Assembly (NCBI GenBank): GCA_018061005.1
Contig: JAGOVA010000010.1
Location: forward strand, 1 to 64,000
Direction of reading: 5' to 3'
DNA length: 64,000 nt
Origin: Sterolibacterium sp.
GTDB lineage: Bacteria; Pseudomonadota; Gammaproteobacteria; Burkholderiales; Rhodocyclaceae
The position numbers were made by a program, and so were the translations under genes. This document shows, piece by piece, positions 27,156 through 35,937 of this stretch (position 1 is the stretch's first letter; each line of letters begins with the position of its first letter). The notes under the pieces were generated by a model. That model was not told where the DNA came from and did no database searches. It saw only the letters and a list, made by a program, of their open reading frames with translations.

Positions 27156-30023
27156 TTATTCGTTGCGGGTTTCCACCATTTGCAACGCTTCGCTGGCGAT
27201 GACTGGTGCCGGGCGTGGCTTGCGACCGAGTTTGGGCGCGGACTCTGGTGCATAAGCGGGCGCACTGTGGTTGTGGCCGCTGGTTTCGATCAGGACAAGT
27301 CCCGCTTGTTCAAGCGATGCGCCCAGATCAACGGGTGCCACGATGGGAGCAGGCGGAGCCACGGGGGTTGCCGGAACCTGTATCGGAGCCGCTGCGGTTT
27401 CAGTGGTCATCGCCACAGTGGTCACCGCCATAGTTGCGGCTGCAACTTCAGGGGCTGCCGGCGGCGCGATGGGGGTTTCTTCCGTCACGGTTGCGACCAT
27501 TGCAGGGGCGACGATGGGTGCGGGTGCGGATTCCTGCATGGTCGCAGCTGCTGCGGGCGTTGCACTGACCGGTTCAGGGCTGGCAACGGCCATGGTCACG
27601 ATTTGTGCGGGAGCTGCTGCGGGCAGGCTGGAGGACGTGATCGTTGCGCTATCCGGGTTGCTGACCGGCGGGTGCTCGGGCATGGCTGCACTGGGTGCTG
27701 CTGCGCTGGTTTCCGTCGCGGGCGATGTCGATGTGCCTGTTTCATCGGTGCGCTTTTCATTGCGCCCACCACGACGACCGCGCCGACGCCCACCTTCACG
27801 CGCTTCGCGGGGAGCTTGCGCGGTGGTGTTTTCGTCAGTGGCTGAGATGGCCGTTTCGCTGGTGTGTTCGCCTTGAAGCTGGGGCGTCAGGGCTTCAGCT
27901 GCGTCGCTGGCTGCGGGCTGCCTGGGCGCACGCGGCGGGCGTGGCTCACGTGGCTCGCGGCCTTCGCCTGCGGGGCGGTCTTCACGTTTTTCGTTGCGTG
28001 AGCGTGCAGGCTTGGCCTGTGCTTCGGGCTTTTCAGCCGAGGCGGCTTCGTTGCGCGAAGTACGGGGCTCACGCGGCTCACGGGGTTCACGAGGCTCACG
28101 CGACTCGCGGTTTTCACGCGGGCCATTGTCGTTGCGCGCCTGACGGTTGCGGCCATTGCCATTGCGGCGGCCGTCATTGCGCTCACCGCGCGCTCCCTGG
28201 TCGCCACGTTCGCGGCGTGAACGTCCAGCGTTGCCGGCATTGTCGGACGTTGCGGTGGTGGATACGGCGGGGGCAGCAGTGGGTTCGGCGGGTTTCGGGC
28301 CGGCAAACCACGACAGGAAACGGGCAAATAAGCCCGTGCTGGCGGGTGCGACCAGCGCGACCGGCGTGGGCGTGGCCGCGGGTTCAAGCCGGGCTTCAAC
28401 GATCGGCGCGGGCTGGCTGGGGGTGATGCCTTTGACGGCGGCTTCCGGGCGCGCCGGGCGGCCTTCGGTTTGTGCCGAGGGTGGCGTGTAAGCTTCTTCG
28501 GTGGGATTTTCGACCATCTTGTAGCTGGGCAGGACGATGTCTTCCTGATTAAGCTGGTCGTGGCGCAGGCGGACGATGGTGTGCTGCGGGGTTTCCAGGT
28601 GGATGTTGGGAATCAGCACCAGATTGACGTGGTGGCGGATTTCGATCTTGGCAATATCCGTGCGTTTTTCGTTGAGCAGGAAGGTGGCGACATCCACCGG
28701 CATCTGGCAATGCAGTGCGCCTGTGTTTTCCTTCATGGCCTCTTCTTCGAGGATGCGCAGGATGTGCAGTGCCGAGGATTCGGTCGAGCGGGTGTGGCCG
28801 GTGCCGTTACAGCGCGGGCAGGGGATGTAGCTGGTTTCGGCCAGGGTGGGGCGCAGACGCTGGCGCGACAGTTCCAGCAGGCCAAAGCGGCTGATCTTGC
28901 CAGTTTGCACGCGGGCACGGTCGAAACGCAGGGCGTCGCGCAGGCGGTTTTCGACTTCGCGCTGGTTGCGCGTGCTTTCCATGTCGATGAAGTCGATGAC
29001 AATCAGGCCGCCGAGGTCACGCAGACGCAGTTGGCGGGCAATTTCGTCGGCGGCTTCACAGTTGGTCTTGAAGGCGGTTTCTTCGATATCCGCCCCTTTG
29101 GTGGCGCGACCGGAGTTTACGTCGACCGAGACCAGAGCTTCGGTGTGGTCGATAACGATGGCACCGCCGGAGGGCAGATTGACTTGGCGCGAGTAGGCAG
29201 ATTCGATCTGGTGTTCGATCTGGAAGCGCGAGAACAGCGGCACGTCATCCTGATAGCGTTTGACGCGGGTCACATTGGCCGGCATCACATGCGCCATGAA
29301 CTGCTGTGCCTGTTCGAAGACGTCGTCGGTATCGATGAGGATTTCACCGATTTCGGCATGGAAGTAGTCGCGGATGGCGCGGATGACCAGGCTGGATTCC
29401 TGGTAGATCAGGAAGGCGCCGCTTTGGGAGTGAGCCGCACCTTCAATGGCGTTCCAGAGTTGTTGCAGATAGCCCAGATCCCACTGCAGTTCTTCATAAG
29501 AGCGGCCGATCCCGGCGGTGCGGGCAATCAGGCTGGTACCTTGCGGTACTTCGAGGCGATCCATGATGTCGCGCAGTTCCTGGCGTTCCTCCCCTTCGAC
29601 GCGGCGCGAGACACCACCGCCACGCGGATTGTTGGGCATCAGGACGAGGTAGCGACCTGCCAGTGAAATGTAGGTGGTGAGCGCTGCCCCCTTGTTGCCG
29701 CGTTCGTCCTTGTCGACCTGGACGATCAGTTCCTGACCAACGGCGAGGGCATCCTGGATGCGCGCCTTGCTGGCATCAATGCCGGCTTTGAAATAGCTGC
29801 GTGAGATTTCCTTGAACGGCAGGAAGCCGTGACGGTCTGCACCGTAGTCGACGAAAGCTGCTTCGAGACTGGGTTCGAGGCGGGTGATAACGGCTTTGTA
29901 GATGTTGCTCTTGCGTTGTTCCTTGGTGGCCGATTCGATGTCGAGATCAATGAGTTTTTGACCATCGACGATCGCAACGCGGAGTTCTTCGGCCTGCGTT
30001 GCATTGAATAGCATGCGTTTCAT
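27156..30023 (-). CDS. rne: Ribonuclease E
   Basis: Essential endoribonuclease and degradosome scaffold (955 residues). The catalytic half has an S1 domain (about 35-120), the catalytic acidic residues Asp301 (SVDVNSG) and Asp344 (VIDFIDM), and the zinc-link cysteines Cys402 and Cys405 ([10 protein letters not shown]). The C-terminal half (about 500-955) is disordered: Arg/Gly/Asn-rich with an R-E-P tandem repeat near residues 640-655, then Pro/Ala-rich. It ends with the family-like segment [15 protein letters not shown] 30023 matches the usual MKRML-NATQ-EELRVA opening; a start six codons upstream is less likely. A long leader region lies upstream. Confidence 0.95.
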   Translation of the reverse strand: MKRMLFNATQAEELRVAIVDGQKLIDLDIESATKEQRKSNIYKAVITRLEPSLEAAFVDYGADRHGFLPFKEISRSYFKAGIDASKARIQDALAVGQELIVQVDKDERGNKGAALTTYISLAGRYLVLMPNNPRGGGVSRRVEGEERQELRDIMDRLEVPQGTSLIARTAGIGRSYEELQWDLGYLQQLWNAIEGAAHSQSGAFLIYQESSLVIRAIRDYFHAEIGEILIDTDDVFEQAQQFMAHVMPANVTRVKRYQDDVPLFSRFQIEHQIESAYSRQVNLPSGGAIVIDHTEALVSVDVNSGRATKGADIEETAFKTNCEAADEIARQLRLRDLGGLIVIDFIDMESTRNQREVENRLRDALRFDRARVQTGKISRFGLLELSRQRLRPTLAETSYIPCPRCNGTGHTRSTESSALHILRILEEEAMKENTGALHCQMPVDVATFLLNEKRTDIAKIEIRHHVNLVLIPNIHLETPQHTIVRLRHDQLNQEDIVLPSYKMVENPTEEAYTPPSAQTEGRPARPEAAVKGITPSQPAPIVEARLEPAATPTPVALVAPASTGLFARFLSWFAGPKPAEPTAAPAVSTTATSDNAGNAGRSRRERGDQGARGERNDGRRNGNGRNRQARNDNGPRENRESREPREPREPREPRTSRNEAASAEKPEAQAKPARSRNEKREDRPAGEGREPREPRPPRAPRQPAASDAAEALTPQLQGEHTSETAISATDENTTAQAPREAREGGRRRGRRGGRNEKRTDETGTSTSPATETSAAAPSAAMPEHPPVSNPDSATITSSSLPAAAPAQIVTMAVASPEPVSATPAAAATMQESAPAPIVAPAMVATVTEETPIAPPAAPEVAAATMAVTTVAMTTETAAAPIQVPATPVAPPAPIVAPVDLGASLEQAGLVLIETSGHNHSAPAYAPESAPKLGRKPRPAPVIASEALQMVETRNE
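28064..28113. repeat. 9-bp tandem repeat inside rne
   Basis: About five imperfect copies of a 9-base unit (type ggctcacgc / ggttcacga) encode the repeated Arg-Glu-Pro tripeptide in the RNase E tail. Copy-number change would keep the frame and lengthen or shorten a basic/acidic disordered stretch. Confidence 0.75.
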
Positions 30024-30494
30024 GTTGTCTCCCGCGCGCACCGCACGGGCAGAATCATCCTCGACCCGGCCGTGCGCGAAAAACGATGGCGCGCAGGTCA
30101 GGTGTTCGCATCAGTGGGGCGGTTTCAGGGCGTGTGTTGGTAATTGCCTTGGGCGTGACTGGTGAACGGATGGGTTCTGGTTCAAGCGGCTTCAAGATAG
30201 CGGCGTTGCATCGTTGTTATTGCCGTGATGATCTTGAAGCGAGGTATTCTGTTGCTCTGCTGTGTGGCTGTGCGCGCAAATTTTGTCGTGTCGTATCGCT
30301 ACTTCGTGAGCGGGTGAGCGAAATAACCTTGGTGGTTTGCTGGGTGACGGGTGATAATCTCGCGCCTTGCGTGACGTGTGCGGACAGTGTTCATCGCACA
30401 GTCATGCAACACTCCAGGGAGCGTCACCGATGCCGCTTCGGGTCATCGGGCACGCCAGCCCAAGAATGGCAAACCGGCGCATAGTATATTGGAA
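30024..30494. promoter_or_regulatory. rne/rluC divergent region with long rne leader
   Basis: These 471 bases between divergent rne and rluC contain no convincing gene; the one long plus-strand frame (30086-30484) has no family character. It includes an exact 10-bp inverted repeat, gcttcaagat (30189-30198) and atcttgaagc (30231-30240), with an internal cggc/gccg pairing, about 165-215 bases upstream of the rne start. In E. coli, RNase E limits its own synthesis through stem-loops in a 361-base leader, so this structure is a candidate for the same role. Confidence 0.5.
30329..30358 (+). promoter_or_regulatory. Candidate promoter for rluC
   Basis: ttggtg (30329-30334), an 18-base spacer and gataat (30353-30358) lie 137 bases before the rluC start. 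The match to sigma-70 boxes is moderate. Confidence 0.3.
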
Positions 30495-31475
30495 ATGAAG
30501 GGCTTAAGTAAAGATTCAGCGAACTGGCTGGAAGTGGATGACGAAGCCGAAGGGCAGCGCATCGACAATTTCCTGCTGCGTGTCTGCAAGGGCGTGCCCA
30601 AGAGTCACATTTATCGCATCCTGCGTAGTGGTGAGGTGCGGGTGAATAAGGGGCGTGTTACCCCGGAATATCGTCTGCAACCCGGAGACCGGGTGCGCGT
30701 GCCGCCGATACGGCTGGCGGCCAAAGCGGAGGTCGAGGTGGCTGGGGCGGCAATTCCGCTTAGGACGTTCGATGTCGTTCATGAGGATGCGGCTTTGCTG
30801 GTGCTCGACAAGCCGTCCGGGTTGGCGGTGCACGGGGGGAGCGGGGTCAGTTTCGGGGTGATCGAGCAATTACGCCGGATGCGCCCGGAGGCGCGTCTGC
30901 TGGAACTGGCGCATCGGCTTGACCGTGAAACGTCCGGTTTGCTGATCGTCGCTAAAAAACGCTCGGCTTTGACCCGTCTGCATGATGCTTTTCGTCACGG
31001 CAGTATTAACAAGCGTTATCTGGCCTTGGTCAAGGGGCGCTGGATGAATCCACGCCAGGATGTGAAATTGCCCTTGCTGAAATATCTGACCGCTGAGGAT
31101 GAGCGGCGGGTGAGGGTGTCGGACGAGGGCAAGGACGCGCACAGTATCGTGCGTCTGGTGGCGCGCTGGGAAAACTTCAGCCTGGTCGAGGTGGAACTGA
31201 AGACCGGGCGTACGCATCAGATCCGGGTGCATCTGGCGCATCTGGGGTTTCCCATTGCGGGGGATGACAAATATGGCGATTTTTCGCTGAACAAGGATCT
31301 GCAGAAGGTGGGTTTGAAACGCATGTTTTTGCATGCGGCCAAATTGAAATTGCGCCATCCATTGGAGGAGGAGGCTCCTCCGTTGGTGCTGGAAGTGCCT
31401 TTGCCGCCGGAGCTGCAGCATTTCCTTGATGAGTTGGCACAGCGTGAGGCTAGGGATTATGGGCAGGCAATTTGA
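30495..31475 (+). CDS. rluC: 23S rRNA pseudouridine synthase (RluC/RluD family)
   Basis: A 326-residue pseudouridine synthase with an N-terminal S4 RNA-binding domain (about residues 18-80, IYRILRSGEVRVNKGRV) and the RluA-type catalytic domain. Catalytic Asp143 is in HRLDRETSGLL, and LKTGRTHQIRVHL is the second family box. Position next to rne points to RluC (positions 955/2504/2580 in E. coli numbering) rather than RluD, but that is inference from context. ATG 30495 is chosen over the longer frame from 30378. The 3' end overlaps the next gene by 17 bases. Confidence 0.92.
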   Translation: MKGLSKDSANWLEVDDEAEGQRIDNFLLRVCKGVPKSHIYRILRSGEVRVNKGRVTPEYRLQPGDRVRVPPIRLAAKAEVEVAGAAIPLRTFDVVHEDAALLVLDKPSGLAVHGGSGVSFGVIEQLRRMRPEARLLELAHRLDRETSGLLIVAKKRSALTRLHDAFRHGSINKRYLALVKGRWMNPRQDVKLPLLKYLTAEDERRVRVSDEGKDAHSIVRLVARWENFSLVEVELKTGRTHQIRVHLAHLGFPIAGDDKYGDFSLNKDLQKVGLKRMFLHAAKLKLRHPLEEEAPPLVLEVPLPPELQHFLDELAQREARDYGQAI

Positions 31476-32115
31476 TCTGATTGTTTTTGATTGGGATGGC
31501 ACGCTGATGGATTCGGCGGCAGCCATTGTGGTGGCCATACAGTCGGCCTGCTGTGATCTGGATATTGCTCCGCCTGACGATGCGTCGGCGCGGCATATCA
31601 TCGGGCTGGGCTTGCACGATGCGATGCGTAGCCTGTTGCCCGATCTGGACGAGGCGGCTTATCCGGCACTGGTGGAGCGTTACCGGCATCATTATCTGGC
31701 GCGTGATCATGAGCTCACGTTGTTCGAGGGCATCATGTCCTTGATGGAAATGCTGGTGCGTGAGGATTTCATGCTGGCCGTGGCCACCGGCAAAAGTCGG
31801 CTGGGGCTGAATCGCGCGTTGGCGAGCAGTGGGCTGGATCGCCATTTTCATGCGTCGCGTTGTGCCGATGAGTGTCACTCCAAGCCACATCCGCAGATGT
31901 TGCTGGAGTTGATGGACGAGTTTGCCGTCACACCGGAGCGCACGCTGATGATTGGTGATACCACCCATGATCTGCTGATGGCGAAGCATGCCCGTGTGCC
32001 CGCATTGGCGGTCGCGTATGGTGCGCATCCGCGCGCATTGCTGGAGGCCGAATCGCCATTGCTGTGTGCGGCGACGGTGGCCGAGGTGCGGAACTGGCTG
32101 GCGGCTCACGCATGA
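31459..32115 (+). CDS. HAD-IA family hydrolase, phosphoglycolate phosphatase-like
   Basis: A 218-residue HAD phosphatase. Motif I is FDWDGTLMDS (nucleophile Asp11, acid/base Asp13), with a helical cap domain, motif II in VATGKSRLGL, and motif IV IGDTTHDLLMAK. It resembles Gph/PgmB-type enzymes; the substrate is not determined. It overlaps rluC by 17 bases and the next gene by four (ATGA), so all three are probably one operon. HAD, Rieske and S49 peptidase genes after rluC form a run I associate with betaproteobacteria. Confidence 0.88.
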   Translation: MGRQFDLIVFDWDGTLMDSAAAIVVAIQSACCDLDIAPPDDASARHIIGLGLHDAMRSLLPDLDEAAYPALVERYRHHYLARDHELTLFEGIMSLMEMLVREDFMLAVATGKSRLGLNRALASSGLDRHFHASRCADECHSKPHPQMLLELMDEFAVTPERTLMIGDTTHDLLMAKHARVPALAVAYGAHPRALLEAESPLLCAATVAEVRNWLAAHA

Positions 32116-32450
32116 AAGAGCGATTGATCTGTGCCAGTGAGGCACTGGTCGATGGGGGCGACGGGGTGCGCTTCAAGGTGATGCGCGCTGGGGTCGAAGA
32201 AGGGGCTTTTGTTGTGCGTCATCGGGGTGTGGCGCATGCCTTCATCAATCGTTGTGGCCATGTGCCGATCGAACTGGACTGGCAGGAAGGCAAGTTTTTT
32301 GATCTGACGGGCAGTCACTTGATCTGCGCCACCCATGGTGCAATGTATGCCCCCGAAACCGGCCGTTGCATCGGTGGGCGCTGCAATGGTCAGGGTTTGA
32401 GCCCATTGGTCGTCGTGGAACATGACGGCAATATTTATCTGAAGGAATGA
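32112..32450 (+). CDS. Small Rieske [2Fe-2S] protein
   Basis: A 112-residue single-domain Rieske ferredoxin. The cluster ligands are in the boxes CGHVPIEL (Cys, His) and CATHGAMY (Cys, His). No membrane anchor or oxygenase domain is present, so it is a soluble cytoplasmic electron carrier or sensor of unknown partner. It overlaps the HAD gene by four bases and lies one base before the S49 peptidase gene. Members here are often called Rieske-type non-haem iron oxygenase ferredoxin subunits, but no oxygenase gene is near. Confidence 0.88.
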   Translation: MKERLICASEALVDGGDGVRFKVMRAGVEEGAFVVRHRGVAHAFINRCGHVPIELDWQEGKFFDLTGSHLICATHGAMYAPETGRCIGGRCNGQGLSPLVVVEHDGNIYLKE

Positions 32451-32451
32451 A

Positions 32452-33420
32452 ATGAGTCTGCCCGATCACGACAATAGCCCTGGCTGGGAACGCAAGGTGC
32501 TGGAGCGCATTGCCCTCGAAGGCATTACCGAGCAACGTCGCAGCCGTCGTTGGGGAATCTTTTTCAAATTGCTGGGTGTTTTTTATTTCACCCTGTTTCT
32601 GGTGGCGCTGGGTGACTGGGGTGGCTCGGTCGAAAAATTGGGAGATGGCACGCGCCACACCGCACTGGTGCAGATCAATGGCGTCATCCAGGCAAAAGGG
32701 GATGCCAGTGCCGAACGGGTGAATGGTGCCTTGCAGGCGGCTTTCGAAGACAAGGGAACGCAAGGGATCATTCTGGCGATCAACAGCCCCGGCGGTAGCC
32801 CGGTGCAGGCGGGCATGATTTACGATGAAATCCGCCGTTTGCGGGGCAAGTATCCACAGACACCGTTGTATGTGGTAGTTGAGGATGCCTGTGCTTCCGG
32901 CGGTTATTACATTGCAGCGGCGGCGGACCGGATTTTTGTCGACAAGGCCAGTGTGATTGGTTCAGTCGGTGTACTGATGGAAAGTTTTGGTTTTACCCAT
33001 GCGATGGATAAGCTCGGTGTTGAGCGTCGCTTGCTCGTTTCGGGGCAGAACAAGGGATTCCTGGATCCTTTCATGCCGGAAGACCCGGTGCAGAAAGCAC
33101 ATGCCCAGAAAATGATCGATGAAATTCATCAGCAATTTATCGACGCAGTGCGTGTCGGGCGCGGCCAACGTCTCAAAGAAACACCGGAGATGTTCAGCGG
33201 CTTGATGTGGACGGGCGCGCGCAGTATCGAGCTCGGTCTGGCGGACGCGTATGGCACGGTGGATTCTGTGGCGCGCGAGGTCATCAAGGTGGAAGATGTT
33301 CGTGATTACACGGTCAAGCAGAGCCTGGCAGAGCGTTTTTCGAGTCGTTTCGGTGCCAATATGGTGGATAGCATGGCCTCTCGCGCCCTGCAGCTGGCCA
33401 CACAACTGAACTGGCGTTGA
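32452..33420 (+). CDS. sppA: S49 family signal peptide peptidase (short SppA)
   Basis: An inner-membrane serine protease (322 residues, the short 36-kDa type) that degrades cleaved signal peptides. A single membrane helix is at about residues 37-57. The Ser/Lys dyad is Ser149 in CASGGYY and Lys201 in SGQNKG, by alignment with the Bacillus enzyme. The gene follows the Rieske gene by one base and ends just before a strong stem-loop. Confidence 0.9.
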   Translation: MSLPDHDNSPGWERKVLERIALEGITEQRRSRRWGIFFKLLGVFYFTLFLVALGDWGGSVEKLGDGTRHTALVQINGVIQAKGDASAERVNGALQAAFEDKGTQGIILAINSPGGSPVQAGMIYDEIRRLRGKYPQTPLYVVVEDACASGGYYIAAAADRIFVDKASVIGSVGVLMESFGFTHAMDKLGVERRLLVSGQNKGFLDPFMPEDPVQKAHAQKMIDEIHQQFIDAVRVGRGQRLKETPEMFSGLMWTGARSIELGLADAYGTVDSVAREVIKVEDVRDYTVKQSLAERFSSRFGANMVDSMASRALQLATQLNWR

Positions 33421-33429
33421 TCGGCTGGG

Positions 33430-33448
33430 GCTGCCCATTTCGGGCAGC
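33430..33448 (+). terminator. Probable intrinsic terminator after sppA
   Basis: gctgccc (33430-33436) pairs perfectly with gggcagc (33442-33448) around a 5-base loop, ten bases past the sppA stop, followed by the T-rich tgttgttgt. It separates the rluC-sppA operon from the SDR gene. Confidence 0.5.
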
Positions 33449-33496
33449 TGTTGTTGTACGCGAAGGCGGCAACTCTCTAAGATGCACCGTTTTCGT

Positions 33497-33526
33497 TTGC
33501 AGCCGATGCAGGCGTGCCACTATAAC
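33497..33526 (+). promoter_or_regulatory. Candidate sigma-70 promoter for the SDR gene
   Basis: ttgcag (33497-33502), an 18-base spacer and tataac (33521-33526) lie 33 bases upstream of the SDR start. Together with the preceding terminator this makes the gene an independent unit. Confidence 0.45.
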
Positions 33527-33558
33527 TAATCAACTCATTCATTTAAAAAGGAAAAAAC

Positions 33559-34329
33559 ATGGCGTTCAATGGCAAGGTGGTACTGATTACGGGTGCGGGC
33601 AGTGGTATGGGGCAGCTGGCCGCCTGGCGGCTGGCGGCCACGGGAGCGAAGGTGGCGGCGCTGGATATCAATGAAAAGGGTCTGGCGCAAACCGTTGAAG
33701 GCAAGCCGGGGATCAAGGCCTATGTGGTCGATGTCACCGATACGGATGCGGTCAATCGCGTTGTGGTACAGGCGGAGCAGGATCTGGGCTCGTTCGACCG
33801 CGTCATCAATGCGGCTGCGATCATGCCTTTTGGCAAGCTGCTGGAACAGCCGACGGCGCAGATCCGCCGCCTGATGGATATCAATTACGGTGGTCTGGTG
33901 AATATTTCCAAGGCGACGCTGCCGGGGATGCTGAAGCGCGGCAAGGGTGATTTTGTCAGCTTTTCATCGATGCTCGGCCAGATGCCGACGCTCTACACCG
34001 GGGCTTATGCGGCCACCAAGTTTGCCGTTTCCTGCTACACCGAAGTGCTGTACCACGAGAACCGCAACCAGGGCGTGCGCTTTGTTTGCGTTTGCCCGCC
34101 GGCGGTCAAAACACCGTTGTTGCAACAGGCAGTGGATACCGTCTGGCCAAAGATTCTCGATGCCAATCCGCCGATCAAGCCCGAAGAAGTGCTCGATGCC
34201 CTTGAGGTTTCGCTGGAAAAGGGTGAGCTCTGGTGCCTGCCGGGCAAAGGCACACGCATCGGCTACATCATGCGTCGCCTGCTGCCGGGTGCGGTCTGGA
34301 AAGAAGTGCACAAGGCCGAGGGTGCCTGA
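33559..34329 (+). CDS. Short-chain dehydrogenase/reductase
   Basis: A 256-residue classical SDR. The nucleotide-binding GAGSGMGQ is at residues 12-19, NAAAIMPFG corresponds to the NAG box, and the catalytic Ser and YAATK (Tyr/Lys) follow. Asp at the end of the second strand (AALDINE) suggests NAD over NADP. The C-terminus has a long extension after PAVKTPLL, seen in membrane-associated SDRs of lipid metabolism. Substrate unknown. Convergent with maf, with 15 bases between stops. Confidence 0.88.
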   Translation: MAFNGKVVLITGAGSGMGQLAAWRLAATGAKVAALDINEKGLAQTVEGKPGIKAYVVDVTDTDAVNRVVVQAEQDLGSFDRVINAAAIMPFGKLLEQPTAQIRRLMDINYGGLVNISKATLPGMLKRGKGDFVSFSSMLGQMPTLYTGAYAATKFAVSCYTEVLYHENRNQGVRFVCVCPPAVKTPLLQQAVDTVWPKILDANPPIKPEEVLDALEVSLEKGELWCLPGKGTRIGYIMRRLLPGAVWKEVHKAEGA

Positions 34330-34344
34330 GCCGGTTTGCGGGCG

Positions 34345-34950
34345 TTACGGTAGTTCGATGCCCTCGGCGCGCAGCATCCGGCAAAGGGCAATCAGCGGTA
34401 GGCCGATCAGGGCATTCGGGTCATCACCCTGCATGTATTCCATCAGGGCGATGCCCAGCCCTTCGGATTTGGCGCTTCCGGCACAGTTGAGCGCGTTTTC
34501 GCGGTCGAGGTAGCGAAGGATTTCAGCATCACTCAGGTTGCGGAAACGCACCGCCGTGGGGACGCCGCTAACTTGGCTGCGGCCGGTTGCGGTATTGAGC
34601 AGACACAAACCGGTATGGAAAAGCACCTCTTTTCCACGCATCGTTTGCAGTTGGCGCATGGCATTATCCCGGGTTCCCGGTTTGCCGAAGATTTCGTTGC
34701 CGCAGTAGGCCACCTGGTCGCTGCCGATGATGAGTGCTTCTGGAAACCGCTGGGCGACTGCCTGCGCCTTGGCGAGTGCGAGGCGTTCCGCCGTGATGGC
34801 GGGCGGTTCGCCGGGAAGTGCGGTTTCATCGGTTTCTGGTGCAACGGCTTCAAACGGGATTTGCAGGCGTGTTAGCAGTTCGCGACGGAATGTTGAGGTT
34901 GAGGCCAGTATCAGGCGCAGGTGCGGTTTGGGTGGGTGTGCTGTGTTCAT
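34345..34950 (-). CDS. Maf family nucleoside triphosphate pyrophosphatase (YceF type)
   Basis: A 201-residue nucleotide pyrophosphatase; the YceF subgroup hydrolyses 7-methyl-GTP in E. coli. The opening [16 protein letters not shown] and the IGSDQVAYC box carry the phosphate-binding and catalytic residues. Subgroup is assigned from STSTFRR and position beside yceD-rpmF, as in E. coli where yceF is divergent from yceD. A start at 34950 gives ten polar residues before the fold. Confidence 0.9.
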   Translation of the reverse strand: MNTAHPPKPHLRLILASTSTFRRELLTRLQIPFEAVAPETDETALPGEPPAITAERLALAKAQAVAQRFPEALIIGSDQVAYCGNEIFGKPGTRDNAMRQLQTMRGKEVLFHTGLCLLNTATGRSQVSGVPTAVRFRNLSDAEILRYLDRENALNCAGSAKSEGLGIALMEYMQGDDPNALIGLPLIALCRMLRAEGIELP

Positions 34951-34985
34951 GGGTGGGTGGTGAGTGCTTTGGTGCGTCGTGGGTT

Positions 34986-35014
34986 TTGACTGAAGAAGCG
35001 AAAAATAATATCAT
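34986..35014 (+). promoter_or_regulatory. Promoter for the yceD-rpmF-plsX-fab cluster
   Basis: ttgact (34986-34991), a 17-base spacer and tatcat (35009-35014) form a good sigma-70 promoter in the maf/yceD divergent gap, 25 bases before the yceD start. It would place transcription start within about 20 bases of the yceD ATG. Confidence 0.55.
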
Positions 35015-35038
35015 TCTCTGTTTGAGTTGCGGCAGGAC

Positions 35039-35560
35039 ATGATGCAGTTGAGCGGTTTGATCATCGATAGCCTTGAGTTTGCACGCACCGGGCGGAGTTT
35101 GTCCGGAGTGGTTGCCGTCGCGGCATTGCGGCGTCTGGTGGATTTGCTGGCAGACGACACGGGTGAGTTGGTCTGGTCGGTGCGTGGCGAATTGGCCGTA
35201 GACAACACGGGCGAACGGCGATCCTGGCTGACCATCGCGATTGAAGGTGGGTTGCGCTTGCAGTGTCAGCGTTGCCTGGCGTCCATGCCTTGGCATTTGA
35301 AGGTTGAGAGCCGCTTGCTGTTGATGCCGCCGGGCAGGGATTGGCCGGATGAGTCGCTGATTGGCTTCGAAGAAGGCGGTGACGCTGATCCCGTTGAGGC
35401 GCTGGCCGAGCAGGTTCTGCTCGATCTGGTTGAAGATGAGGTTTTGCTGGCTTTGCCGATTGCACCACGGCATGAGTCGTGTGTAGTGCCGGTGCATGAT
35501 GATGGCAGATTGGCCGCTTCGCCTTTTGCCCGTCTGGCAGTGCTGAAAAAGGCGCATTGA
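35039..35560 (+). CDS. yceD: YceD/DUF177 family protein, 23S rRNA accumulation
   Basis: A 173-residue member of the DUF177 family; in E. coli YceD supports 23S rRNA accumulation and sits next to rpmF as here. The central LQCQRCLASM carries the conserved Cys pair. Start is uncertain among TTG 35027, ATG 35039 and ATG 35042; aggac directly precedes the ATG pair. It is the first gene of the long fatty-acid cluster. Confidence 0.85.
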   Translation: MMQLSGLIIDSLEFARTGRSLSGVVAVAALRRLVDLLADDTGELVWSVRGELAVDNTGERRSWLTIAIEGGLRLQCQRCLASMPWHLKVESRLLLMPPGRDWPDESLIGFEEGGDADPVEALAEQVLLDLVEDEVLLALPIAPRHESCVVPVHDDGRLAASPFARLAVLKKAH

Positions 35561-35626
35561 AGGACGTGCTTGTAGGCGTGCGGTGAGTCGGTTACAAATT
35601 TTGAAAGTTTTTGAAGGAGTAGTGAA

Positions 35627-35806
35627 ATGGCTGTTCAGCAGAATAAAAAATCCCCCTCCAAGCGTGGCATGCATCGTGCGCACGATTTCCTGACGGCACC
35701 CCCGTTGGCCGTTGAAGGTACGACGGGTGAAGTGCATCTGCGTCACCACGTCAGCCCGAGTGGCTACTATCGTGGCAAGAAAGTACTCAAGGCCAAAGGC
35801 GAGTAA
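35627..35806 (+). CDS. rpmF: 50S ribosomal protein L32
   Basis: A 59-residue protein with the L32 opening [20 protein letters not shown], followed by a stretch ending [15 protein letters not shown]. The C-type zinc cysteines of some L32 forms are absent, giving the zinc-free type common in Proteobacteria. A clear ribosome site (gaaggag at 35613-35619) precedes the ATG by seven bases. Between yceD and plsX, the classic arrangement. Confidence 0.97.
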   Translation: MAVQQNKKSPSKRGMHRAHDFLTAPPLAVEGTTGEVHLRHHVSPSGYYRGKKVLKAKGE

Positions 35807-35834
35807 GCTGGCAGGCTTGTGGTCTTTTGTGCTG

Positions 35835-35858
35835 CGCTGCGCCGTCACAGGCGCAGCG
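35835..35858 (+). terminator. GC-rich stem-loop between rpmF and plsX
   Basis: cgctgcgcc (35835-35843) and ggcgcagcg (35850-35858) form an exact 9-bp stem with a 6-base loop. No T-run follows, so it may attenuate or stabilise the mRNA rather than fully stop transcription. It could explain higher rpmF than plsX expression. Confidence 0.35.
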
Positions 35859-35937
35859 TGTGGCAGGTCATGGAGCCGTCGTTTCGTAACGATGGCATCC
35901 TTGTGTTGAGCGTTCAGGTTATTTCCGGGTAGGCACG

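Noticed and set aside
28470..29666. 398-codon plus-strand frame opposite rne
   Set aside because: Antisense shadow of the RNase E catalytic domain.
30086..30484. 132-codon frame in the rne/rluC gap
   Set aside because: No ribosome site, no domain character, and it covers the inverted repeat expected of a regulatory leader.
31362..31380. ggaggaggaggctcctcc palindrome
   Set aside because: It lies inside rluC and simply encodes Glu-Glu-Glu-Ala-Pro-Pro; no T-run or regulatory position.
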